DNA of 64,000 bases from Limonium bicolor. Taxonomy: Eukaryota; Streptophyta; Magnoliopsida; Caryophyllales; Plumbaginaceae. The position numbers and the translations under genes were made by a program. The notes below the pieces were generated by a model. That model was not told the origin of the DNA. It did no database searches and was given only the letters and a program-made list of their open reading frames with translations. Positions 25,340 through 33,958 of the stretch are shown one piece after another; positions within the stretch are counted from its first letter, which is position 1, and the number at the start of each line of letters is the position of its first letter. Where the stretch lies: NCBI GenBank assembly GCA_023374045.1, contig CM041779.1, forward strand, positions 269,982,062 to 270,046,061, given 5' to 3'.

Positions 25340-27916
25340 TGGTATAAATAATGGGGTGAATTTGTAAATAAAGGAAACTATGGGATATGGAAAGAATAAA
25401 GTATAAATGTATATGCCTATGCGGCATTATAACATAGTTTTGTATAAAAACTATAGGTTATAAATTAAAGGGAATAAAGATATCATATTATATGATATTA
25501 ATATATGGTATAACATTACATAATGTTATGTGGTCAAAATGGAATTTAAATAAAATAAGGTGCTGTACCGAATTATTAAAGATGGGAAAATGAATTTTAG
25601 ACTATGGTCTATAATGTTATGAATGTTATAACAAGTATATGGTTTAGATGGAATTAATATAAGTAAGGATATTCACATTAAATAATGCGACAAACTATAA
25701 ATAAATAAGATTTATAAACTAAGGTATTTATTGAATAAACCTTAGGAGTTGTAGTTATACAACATAAAATGTTACATAATATTAGGATAATAATCTTAAT
25801 ATAAGTTGTATAATATAATACAACTAATGGGAATAATCATCTAATATAAGATGATAAAATTTAACATAAAATATAAGAGTTTTGTTTTATAACTCATGAA
25901 ACTTACCTATATGGTAAATATATACATATACAAGAATAAGGTATATAAGGATGGATATATATTATGGTTGGAAACCATATAATATAATGGTGGTGGTTAT
26001 TACAAAAAAATAGTTACCAACTATAAGTTATGAGTTTTTTAATGCAAATATAATTTGCTAAGATAATGGATTATATAATACAATGTATTATAATGGATGG
26101 TGGGAAAATAATACAATATAATATAGTCATGCATGCATACATGCAACTATAGGTTATATACCTAAATTTAATGGTGGATAAGATTAAAGAAATATGATGA
26201 ATTAAACTTAACAGTCAAAATGTTTTGACATACGAGTTTTAGTAACAAGCCGACCGGTTTAGAGAAACCCGTAACAAATAACTGTAGAATTCCGGGGATG
26301 AACTGTCGGGTTACTTATTATTCGGAAATACCGGATGTAGTTAGTCATGGAGACTGACTTATAGTTTTATTACCGTTTAGATCATACTTCAGACGAAGGC
26401 GCTTGACGAGCTAGTGGTCTACACTGCGCATCCTAGGTCTTGGTGAAGGGTATGTAAAGGGGTTTGATCTGGGTTGTCCTAAGGATTTCCTTGGGCTCGG
26501 ATTTGGTTGATATCACTTGTGTGTTAAGTGTTTTTGGATACGTGTATGTGATTATGTGTTACTGCATTAATTATTTATGCACGAGCGTCCTACGGGACTA
26601 ACACTATGTCGACTATAGATCGGCTTATATAAACATACATATACGTTATTGTGATGACAAGACGGTTACTTGATATAATACCATAGTATTAATATTAAGT
26701 ATATGGCAACCTAAGTAAAACACTTAGGAATGAGTCACGACATTGTCGGTCTCTAGAGCATGGATCTCGAACATGAATATGACCTAGATTACTTCTAGGT
26801 ATGCGTGAGACCCATTGGGAAGCTAATTAATAATTACATTTTCCATAAGACTAATAGCAGATCTTAAACATTATGAGAGAGAGTTGGTATGAGTTGAGGT
26901 GAGGAATCCCGGTAGTTTACGAACTACTTGGTTACGCATTTGTGATCACTGAGGGGTTCTCGATTGGGTTCCGCTCCAGGTTTATACCCAACGAGCCCTA
27001 TTTGGATCGTGGGTCAGGTGGCTACGGCCTTTTATATGGACGTCTTACGAGACAAAAGAGAATAGTCAGGGGCCTCCGGACCTCTGGCGAAATGAGCACC
27101 TTTGTGTGTACGGGAGGACTACTGTCCATGGTGAGGTTATCGGGTTGTCTTAACATGACGCCCAACTGGTATTAATTAAACATGGTTTGGATGGATGGGG
27201 CCTTAAAGGCCAAATTAAATTAACAAAGGATGGTGTTCGCTACGACGTTTATTCAGTATTATTATTCGATACGTTCGATATATAATTGTTGTTTGTGATA
27301 TTTTATGACTGTTTGAATTGGATGGATGGTTGAGAGTTATGAAAGTTTGGATGGAGGATTATGTACATATGTTTATTATAGTATTGATTATAACTGTAAA
27401 ATGGTAAAGCATGAAACCAATCTAATAATAAGATGGTTTAAAATGACTAAGTGACCATTAGGGTCCAGGCCCGGCATACTCAGCGTCTATCGCTGATACT
27501 ACACCATTATGCAGGTTGTTGATTATTGTCGAAGCCGAAGAGCGGGAACAGGGTGAATTGATGCTGACGAAGGACGACGAGTTATCGCGCATAGGGAGTT
27601 TATTTGTATAATGATGTCAGGCTGGTAAATGTATTATGGTACAGTAATGTATATTTGGGATTTGGGTAGACGCTCACTTGTCAATGTTTATGAGTACGGA
27701 CTTAGTATGAGGTATAGGAATTATCTCGTTATCACAGCGGTTAGCAGTTTGTTTATGTTGGAAGTTGGATATAGTTTGGCTTCGTTACTTGCATGGGCGA
27801 GTAATGGCCGGTGACACCCGAGTTAGTATTGTTATTGTTATTATTTCTTCCGCTGTAAGACGTTTATTTATTGCTACGAGAGAGATTATTACGTGTTTAA
27901 GGAGAGGGGTGTTACA
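23086..27916 (+). repeat. Family 1 LTR3 (4.8 kb, internal deletion)
   Basis: It starts after the polypurine tract at 23,073-23,084 and ends GGGTGTTACA at 27,916. It aligns with LTR1 and LTR2 except for a loss of about 430 bp near 23,697, where about 17 bp of T-rich unmatched sequence stands instead. It contains an (AT)n run at 25,291-25,338. No primer site follows; the next base is element A's RT gene, so this is the true right end of the array insertion. Confidence 0.92.
25291..25338. repeat. (AT)n microsatellite
   Basis: About 23 AT dinucleotides within LTR3. The matching sites in LTR1 (near 4,722) and LTR2 (near 14,440) are much shorter, so this is a copy-specific expansion. Confidence 0.9.
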
Positions 27917-27921
27917 ACTGA
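27917..27921. other. Putative right copy of the array's target-site duplication
   Basis: ACTGA directly follows LTR3 and should also precede the array's first LTR outside the window. This rests on the usual 5-bp duplication of Ty3/gypsy elements. Confidence 0.4.
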
Positions 27922-29027
27922 AGTGTCCAGCTGATCACTGAATAACCGATTCATTAGGTCCATGAATTTGGCTGGTGCGTTAGACAAACCGAATGGCATC
28001 ACCGTGAACTCGTAGTGGCCATATCTTGTTCGGAATGCTGTTTTCTCAATGTCTTGCTCTTTGATAGCAATTTGGTGGTATCCGGATCGGAGATCAATCT
28101 TAGAAAAGACCGAAGCTCCCTTCAACTGATTGAACAGGTTGTCAATGCGTGGCAACGGATATTTGTTCTTTACAGTGACCGCATTCAATTCGCGGTTGTC
28201 GATGCAGAGGCGGAGACTACCGTCCTTCTTCTTCACGAAGAGGACCGGTGCTCCCCAGGGTGATACGCTCGGGCGTATAAACCCCTTGTCGAGTAGATCA
28301 CGTAGTTGCTCTTTAAGCTCTGCCATTTTTGCAGGTGCCATACGGTATGGTGCCCTAGCAATGGGACCAGTACCATGTACGAGGTCGATTTCGAACTCTA
28401 CTGCTCTTTGTGGTGGCATACCAGGTAGCTCTTTCGGATATACATCAGGGAATTCTGAGACTACTGCTACATCATTACTAAATTCTGGATCTCTCTCCAG
28501 ATCTTGCACATGGCATAAATACACTTCATGTCCCTTTCTGATCTCCCGGTACATTGCCACAGCGGAGATGACTGTGGTTGAAGGCTCCCTCGGTCTCTGG
28601 CGGTATGAAACAGTGACCCCAGATGGACTCTTGAGCAGCAATCGATGCTCAGCGCAGAGGATCTGTCCCTTGTGCTGCTCCAACCAGTTCATTCCAATTA
28701 TTAAGTCGAATCCCAATCCATTGAATTCAATGAAGGAGATGGGAAACGCTTCGCCTTTGATTCGAATTGTGGCGGTGTGGTAGTACTTAGTACACTTTAC
28801 TCGCTCCTTCGACGGAAGAGTAACCAAGAAGTTTGGTAGCTCATTTGCGTCTAGCCCCAATCTCGTCACGAATGATGGCGATACAAAGGTGTGAGAGGCA
28901 CCGGAGTCGAATAGTACTGAGGCTTCGATGCCGTTTACTGGGAATGTTCCCGTTAGAATGGTGCCGCTTTTGTCGGCTTGTGCTTCGGTGAGGATACTCA
29001 GGTTACCTTCGGCACCGAGTCCACAAC
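27917..29027 (-). pseudogene. pol: Pol fragment: protease and 5' part of reverse transcriptase (element A)
   Basis: An aspartic protease with its catalytic DSGA motif ([17 protein letters not shown]) and the later [10 protein letters not shown] block is followed by RT. Visible RT blocks include [33 protein letters not shown] (containing the first catalytic Asp), [12 protein letters not shown] and [21 protein letters not shown]. The frame stays open up to the array insertion, which cuts it at LDTS, before the catalytic Asp-Asp pair. Asn stands in CIDNRELN where Tyr is usual. Minus-strand GTTGTGGAC at 29,027 follows AATAG and is a plausible splice acceptor in phase with gag exon 3. It is undamaged within the visible part but incomplete. 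Confidence 0.92.
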
Positions 29028-30099
29028 CTATTGATTCATAAGATCATAAGTAACGATGGTGGAACGCAAGTGGAATTTAATAACCAACTCTGCTTTTATT
29101 GAATAAACCAACCATCATACATATTGTGTCTCTAATACACGTTACTACTGGATTACATGCTACTACAAGATTAATACTTTCTAAAGGTAAGGTTCAGGCG
29201 TCCTGGTTTCATGTGTGTGGCATTGATTATTGCCGGTGGTGCCGTATTCAACTTGATCTTCTGGATCCCATGATAAAGCAATCTTGATTTTCCACCCATG
29301 ATTAGAACATCTCCTGATCTCAATACCATTTTCTCTGCGAGGTCCACACGCTTCTGCTCGCTATATAAGAATACGGCATCATCACCAATGGACCAAGACA
29401 CTACGGGCACTCCTAGTTCAAGAGATTCCGCAGTCTCGTCCTTACCTTAGTGTAAGCCAAGTCGTCCTTCTTTCTCATAGAAGTTGACGATACATAAGTC
29501 TGCTTCAAGTGCAGGGACTGGTTCATCTTCATACTGTTGTGCGGTTTCTACAGCTTGTGTAACAAGTGTTTGGTATTCATTGGGTATTGATGGAGGTGTG
29601 GCTCCGTCTCCTGCTCGCGTCGTTTGGTATGTCTTGGTATAAGGGTTCCACTCCTTTCCCAAGCACATCATTTTCAGCTTCATAGTAGCTCCACCGGGGA
29701 ATTCGGGTGTATAAAATCCTCCTGGACCCATTCCTAACTCGTTGCATCGTCGGATGATTGAAACTTGTGCTTCGGGTGTCAGGTATCCTTTTAATAAGAT
29801 CATACCTGGGCAGATGACCTGACACTGCTCGTTGTTGAAGTGGTGAGTGGCGATGTCGGTCTCTTCATGAGGTGGGTTTGAAGGTATTGGGTAACAGATA
29901 TTGAATTTCCATAAGGTGGTAAATTTCATCTAAGGTGAGTTCTAGGCTCACTAATTCATTTCATGCTCAATACATACTTCAATGTTACTTACTCATGCTC
30001 AATTTCCTACTTCAAATACTCACGCATTCATGCATCCATTTATACAGATATTTCAATGCTTAGTCATACTCTTCAAGGATTAAAGGTTACGGTGAATAC
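28028..30099 (-). other. Gag-pol junction of element A; predicted intron is 29,028-30,099
   Basis: The donor is CCCAG|GTATTCACC (GT at 30,099-30,098) and the acceptor is AATCAATAG|GTTGTGG (AG at 29,029-29,028), giving a 1,072-nt intron on the minus strand. The gag exon ends with one base of a codon and the pol exon begins with two bases before its first full codon, so splicing joins gag and protease in frame through a Gly codon. The AlkB frame lies wholly within this intron. The span listed here extends 1 kb into pol only to show the joined exon; the splice itself is predicted, not observed. Confidence 0.55.
29171..29929 (-). pseudogene. AlkB-type Fe(II)/2-oxoglutarate dioxygenase, ALKBH1-like, carried by element A
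   Basis: One frame of 252 codons starts at ATG 29,929 and ends at the TAA at 29,171. It is open except for one TAA at 29,447-29,449. Recognisable AlkB features in order are PGMILLKGYLTPEAQ (start of the fold), DLCIVNFYEKEGRLGLH (metal-binding strand, first His), VVSWSIGDDAVFLY, LRSGDVLIMGGKSRLLYHGI (second His) and, at the C-terminus, RLNLTFR, matching the RxNxTxR 2-oxoglutarate-binding motif. AlkB enzymes oxidatively demethylate nucleic acids; the layout is closest to the ALKBH1 class known for m1A in tRNA and other substrates. The stop replaces the middle residue of the iron-binding HxD motif and the Asp is Gly, so this copy is inactive. It is intronless and on the same strand as gag and pol. 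Confidence 0.88.
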
Positions 30100-31569
30100 C
30101 TGGGCCGGATTTAGTACCGATCCCGTCTCGGTCAATGATGTGTAAGGCCGGCTGCCTCTGCGGTGCGCCCTTCTGCGTACCTCGGGACCCCTGTCTCTAT
30201 GAGGTGTGCTGGGCATGAGCATCGCCAGACGTAGTCTCCTTGCCTTCACGCTGCTTGTAGCCCTGATAGTTGCCCTTGGGCTTCGAGTTTTATGGGCATG
30301 CATTAGCACTGTGCCCTGACTTCTGGCAAGTGTAGCAGCGGATCTCCCTTCCTTGGCAATCGGTGCCGGGATGACCCTTGTTGCAATTTCGGCACACATA
30401 ACTGCGGCCATCATTCTGGCCCTTGCCGTGGCCAAATCCAGAACCTATAGCTTCCAAATTAGCGAGGTTCGGTATACTTACAATACTCCATATACATACT
30501 AATTCACAAGTGTACTAGTTCAATTTCGGTTTCTTACCCTTGTAGAGCTGAGACCTCAGTGGCTTCGCTGCCACTGGTGCAGTGTAGGCAAGGTGTAATG
30601 GCTCAGCTGCCTTGCCCTTCTCAGCATGGGCACTGCTGTCTCCAAAGGTGTTCTTCTGGTGGGAGTACTTCCCTTTCTTCTTCTTCCATGGTTTGGTTTG
30701 GTGTTGGTCATCGGAGGTGTTACCCTAGCTGCTCACCTTGCGCTTCAGTGCTTGCTCCTCATCTCTTAGCTGGCAGGTGATCTCAACTCGAGATGCAGCG
30801 TGGTAACACTCCTGGATTACTTAGGCATTAGGTTACACATTTGCATATAGGAATGCTAATTCACATTACTCATGGATTTTAAGGGTTCAACGTCATTTAC
30901 CTGGAGGGAGGTAAACCGTGCGAATCCCATGCCATACCGGAGTCGATGGCTCAATCTGCCGTAGAAGCGGTCGACCAAGACTTGGCCGGTATACCCAAGG
31001 TCGGGTAGAAGTCTGAGAAGAGAGGTGAAGGTATGGTAATACTCATCAACCGTCATCTTCTCCGTCATCTTCAGGGCATCGAGCTCAAGCCGTTTCTTGG
31101 TCTTGACATGCTCAGGATAATACTTAGATCGGAGGAGAGAGGTGAATGCTTCCCAACCGAATGCAGGGTCGGCCACGTGCTCGGCCTTAATGAGCTTCCA
31201 CCAGTCCATAGCCGCGTCCTTGAGGTAATACGCAGCTATCCTCACTCGAACTCCAGGGGGAGTCTCTAGTGTCTCGAATGTCGTCTCCATCTCGGAGAGA
31301 TAGGCCTCGAGCTTGGCGGGGTCGCTCTCGCCTCTAAAGCATGGAGGTCGAAGGTCGGCGACGGCCTTTACCCAATTTGTTTCACGGGGTTGAGGCGGGT
31401 CGGGCTGCTGCTGTTGTTGCTGATTCTGCTGTGTTTGTTGTACAGCGGTAATTACTTGCGGTAGCAGCTGTGCTACTGTGGCGGCGACGATTTCAGCTAC
31501 CGTCTGCGCGCCAGGCTCTTCAGCCTGTTCTCCCCGGGTTCTGCCATGACCACGTCCTCTTCCTGACAT
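30100..31569 (-). pseudogene. gag: Gag of element A, intron-split, two zinc knuckles
   Basis: Predicted exons are 31,569-30,901 (669 nt), 30,811-30,538 (274 nt) and 30,444-30,100 (345 nt), with GT..AG introns of 89 and 93 nt. Exon 1 carries the gag capsid-like domain (KYYPEHVKTKKRLELDAL, MTVDEYYHTF) after a Gln-rich stretch. The last exon has CRNCNKGHPGTDC and CYTCQKSGHSANAC knuckles. The two introns occupy the same positions and phases as introns 1 and 3 of family 1 gag, but the sequence matching family 1 intron 2 is missing and the flanking coding parts are continuous. In-frame stops are TAG (30,727-30,725), TAA (30,292-30,290) and TAG (30,199-30,197); all could come from C-to-T changes of Gln codons. 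The start MSGRGRGHGR matches the family 1 start. Confidence 0.85.
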
Positions 31570-31778
31570 CTGAACAAGTGTGGATTACATTAAATACTGT
31601 GACGCTATGACCTCGTGGTCTTGATTCAAACAATGGTATCGTCTTTGCAGATGTCAAGGGTATCCGTTATCATTAACGGTCATTCCTAGTTAGGTTTCTA
31701 GTTCTCCGTTGTAAAATGGTTCATAACCTAACTCAGTAATCACTACACTTGGCATTCTAATCATCAGAGCGAGACTTC
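31570..31778 (-). other. 5' leader of element A between primer site and gag
   Basis: About 209 nt, similar in length to the family 1 leader (7,327-7,542). No open frame of note. Confidence 0.6.
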
Positions 31779-31790
31779 GCTCTGATACCA
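31779..31790 (-). other. Primer binding site of element A, tRNA-iMet type
   Basis: The minus strand reads TGGTATCAGAGC, five bases after the LTR end GTGTTACA. It is the same primer class as family 1. Confidence 0.92.
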
Positions 31791-31795
31791 CTTTT

Positions 31796-31901
31796 TGTAA
31801 CACCCCAACCGTTAATCCTTCCATTATCCTCTAATCATCCTCATCATTACCTTACTCGCAGCGGAATACTTACTTACTTACTCCCGACGGGTGATACAAC
31901 G
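31796..31901 (-). repeat. Element A 5' LTR, last 106 bp
   Basis: The minus strand ends GGTTGGGGTGTTACA, as does element C's LTR at 43,450. The remainder is interrupted at 31,902, where the homologous element C sequence would continue after CAACG. Confidence 0.85.
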
Positions 31902-32678
31902 TGTTATACCCAAAATTTCAACCCCCCCCCCCCAGGTTAGTCTTTAAGGCATACGTGTTACAAAGGGCAAAAGGGGTCAAAAAGCACCAAGGCGGGATTT
32001 TCCAGGGACATTTTCAGGATTTCCTATTTTTCATATGACTTGTTCATAACCTCCAAACACTCCCAAATATCATAGTCACTATGAAAGGTATTTCATCATT
32101 TTCAGATAATATTTATTTTGGAAATTAAGCTTTTAATTCATATTATGAGCTAATTTCTTTAATAATTAACACATGAAATAACCTCAAAATAGAAATAAAA
32201 GGTTTCCAAAATTAAAATAAAATTGTCACATGGCTAGAATGACTACATACAGTCATAAACCTGAAATTATTTTATTTGGAACCTTAACCCAAAATTTAAA
32301 AGAGAAATTCAATCATTTTTACAATTTTCTCTCTCCTCTGGAAAATACCAAAATCAAAACAAAATGTCATGAAATTTTAACACAAGATAGAGGATGATTA
32401 TTAGAGACTAATGCCGTTGGAATTTCGTTATTTCGACTTTCCAATAATAAGTTATGAATTTTGGGAGATTCCAGATTGTGAGATTTTTATCTAATCGGTT
32501 ATTTATCATAATAACCCGACTCCAACTCTCAAAATTCTTAAAAATCATCCTTTATCTTCAGTTAAAATTTCATAAATTTTCTCGGCCTGCAACATATTTT
32601 AAAAAATCAGATTCCCATATAGCACGAAATCAGGGTTTTAGATAAAAATTTTGTTCTATCAACATGGCCTTGCTCTTT

Positions 32679-32688
32679 CTATAAAAGG
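32679..32688 (+). promoter_or_regulatory. TATA-like box of the Ogre-like LTR
   Basis: CTATAAAAGG, about 0.78 kb into the LTR, is followed by a C/A-rich leader typical of plant 5' untranslated regions. Confidence 0.55.
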
Positions 32689-33301
32689 ACCATCCAAAAT
32701 CGACCTAGGGCAAGGGAGAACACTTCCAAAGTCAGAAAACAAGCCACAAACCTTCTCTCCACGTTTTTACACTTCCAAGCCTCAAATCAATACTGAAACG
32801 CTACAGAAATCACCCCAAAACTACCAAAAACTCATCCTTTCTTCTCCCATTGAACATCCAAGCACCAAAAAACCAAATACACAGAACCAAAATGTGGTTA
32901 ACAGCCCAGGGAAGAAGCGGTCAGAAGCTAGTTTCGAACTCAAGCCAGAACCGAATCCGACGAAGCCTCGAAGGGCCCTTGATGTGAAGAATCCAATCAA
33001 ATTCGAAGGTAAAACAGGTAGAAATATGAATCTCCTAACTCCCCACGAAGTGTTTAATCTGGTGTTAAAATTTGACTTCGAATTGACCCTTTAAGGTTTC
33101 TGAATTGTCGTTTGTTTCTGTTTCTGTTCATTAACATGTTCATTAAGTTTCGTCCTTAATTTGTAGTCAAATTGAAAAGTATCAATCACTAACATCTTGT
33201 ACATCTTTCAGGCTACACACCCATAAAATTTGAGCTCAAAACACCGTCGGGAACCTCCCAAACGCCTCCGTCCGAGGGCGGTCCGCACCCACAGACGCTA
33301 T

Positions 33302-33527
33302 GTCCGGGGTCCCGGACGCCTTGTCCGTAAGCCCGGACGCCCCCGGACGGTGGCGGTATTTCAAAATTTCCAAAATTTAGGTTTTCTAAAATAATGTCCG
33401 GGCCCACGGACATCCTGTCCGTGGCCCCGGACTTTTCAAAATTGTGTTTTTTGTTTAATTCGACTTTTATGTTCATATAGGATAACTAGGGTCCGTGGGT
33501 CCGGATATTAGGTCCGTAGCCACGGAC
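33302..33527. promoter_or_regulatory. Six GTCCG-N6-CGGAC inverted repeats in the Ogre-like LTR
   Basis: Six inverted repeats start at 33,302, 33,323, 33,396, 33,417, 33,491 and 33,512. All have exactly six bases between GTCCG and CGGAC (the fifth ends CGGAT). The spacer sequence varies while the spacing does not. A dimeric DNA-binding protein site or an RNA hairpin are both possible; neither is shown. Confidence 0.75.
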
Positions 33528-33939
33528 GGAAACAAAATTTGACCTAATTCTGCCTCCGAAACCCTAGTTTAGGAATCTTTAATTTTCTGTCAAAAAATAC
33601 AAAAAAATCAGAAGCGCGCACTTAGGTTAAAACGACTCGCAATAAGCCGTAATTAAACTAAGTAGAGGAAACGCGACCTAGGCAGGGTAATGAAAGTAAT
33701 TTGAACCCTAATTAAGTCGAATATCAAGCCCCCGAACCCGAACTCTCCTTTCCTAATTTGATCTAGGTAAAAATTAGGTGGCGACTCATAATAGGTTCCA
33801 GTGAGCTAGCTTAGGTTTTAATAATTATTATTATATGACATAGTTGTTGATCTTAGGTTATAAGTGGACCTAAAACCCTGTTAGATCCTAATCAGCTTTA
33901 ATCAACATAGGATAGGGTTTAAAATCGAGGCTCACAGAC

Positions 33940-33957
33940 TGGCGACTCTGTTGGGGA
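33940..33957 (+). other. Primer binding site, tRNA-Arg type
   Basis: TGGCGACTCTGTTGGGGA lies three bases after the LTR end. This is the primer type reported for Ogre elements. Confidence 0.8.
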
Positions 33958-33958
33958 C

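Larger units (their letters stand above)
1..27916 (+). mobile_element. Tandem array of non-autonomous Ty3/gypsy 'family 1' (partial internal, then LTR-int-LTR-int-LTR)
   Basis: Position 1 recurs at 9,721 and again at 19,439, so the repeat period is about 9.72 kb. Each unit holds one LTR of about 5 kb and one internal region of about 4.5 kb. The order is 3' part of an internal region, LTR1, internal 1, LTR2, internal 2, LTR3, with LTRs shared between neighbours. LTR boundaries are supported by a polypurine tract directly before each TGAAATACCC start and a tRNA-iMet primer site directly after two of the GTGTTACA ends. LTR3 ends directly in the RT gene of element A, so the array is one insertion and its left end lies outside the window. 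Shared-LTR arrays are usually explained by unequal recombination between LTRs; that mechanism is inferred. Confidence 0.93.
27917..31901 (-). mobile_element. Element A: chromovirus-like Ty3/gypsy element carrying an AlkB gene (truncated)
   Basis: On the minus strand the order is LTR 3' end (31,901-31,796), tRNA-iMet primer site (31,790-31,779), leader, gag (31,569-30,100), AlkB (29,929-29,171), then protease and RT (29,027-27,917). The RT is cut before its catalytic YIDD-type motif by the family 1 array, so RNase H, integrase and the 3' LTR should lie left of the window. The 5' LTR is cut at 31,901 by the Ogre-like element. The RT sequence and primer site fit Tekay/Del-like chromoviruses, though a chromodomain cannot be checked here. 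Its gag and LTR terminus resemble family 1, making it a relative and possible helper. Confidence 0.88.
31902..33936 (+). repeat. LTR of an Ogre/Tat-like element
   Basis: It starts TGTTATACCC, ends GAGGCTCACA, and is followed after GAC by a tRNA-Arg-type primer site. Length is 2.03 kb. A TATA-like box, CTATAAAAGG, lies at 32,679-32,688. A C12 run (31,922-31,933) lies near its start. The GC-rich cluster at 33,302-33,527 stands out in AT-rich sequence. An open frame at 32,651-33,094 downstream of the TATA box is Pro/Lys/Ser-rich and matches nothing I recognise; it probably reflects LTR leader sequence. Confidence 0.82.

Noticed and set aside
28130..28783. 217-codon + strand open frame opposite element A's pol
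   Set aside because: It is the antisense shadow of the protease/RT frame, whose minus-strand translation has clear catalytic motifs.
32651..33094. 147-codon frame in the Ogre-like LTR downstream of its TATA-like box
   Set aside because: Low-complexity Pro/Ser/Lys-rich composition and no recognisable domain; possibly leader sequence, but there is no evidence that it is translated.
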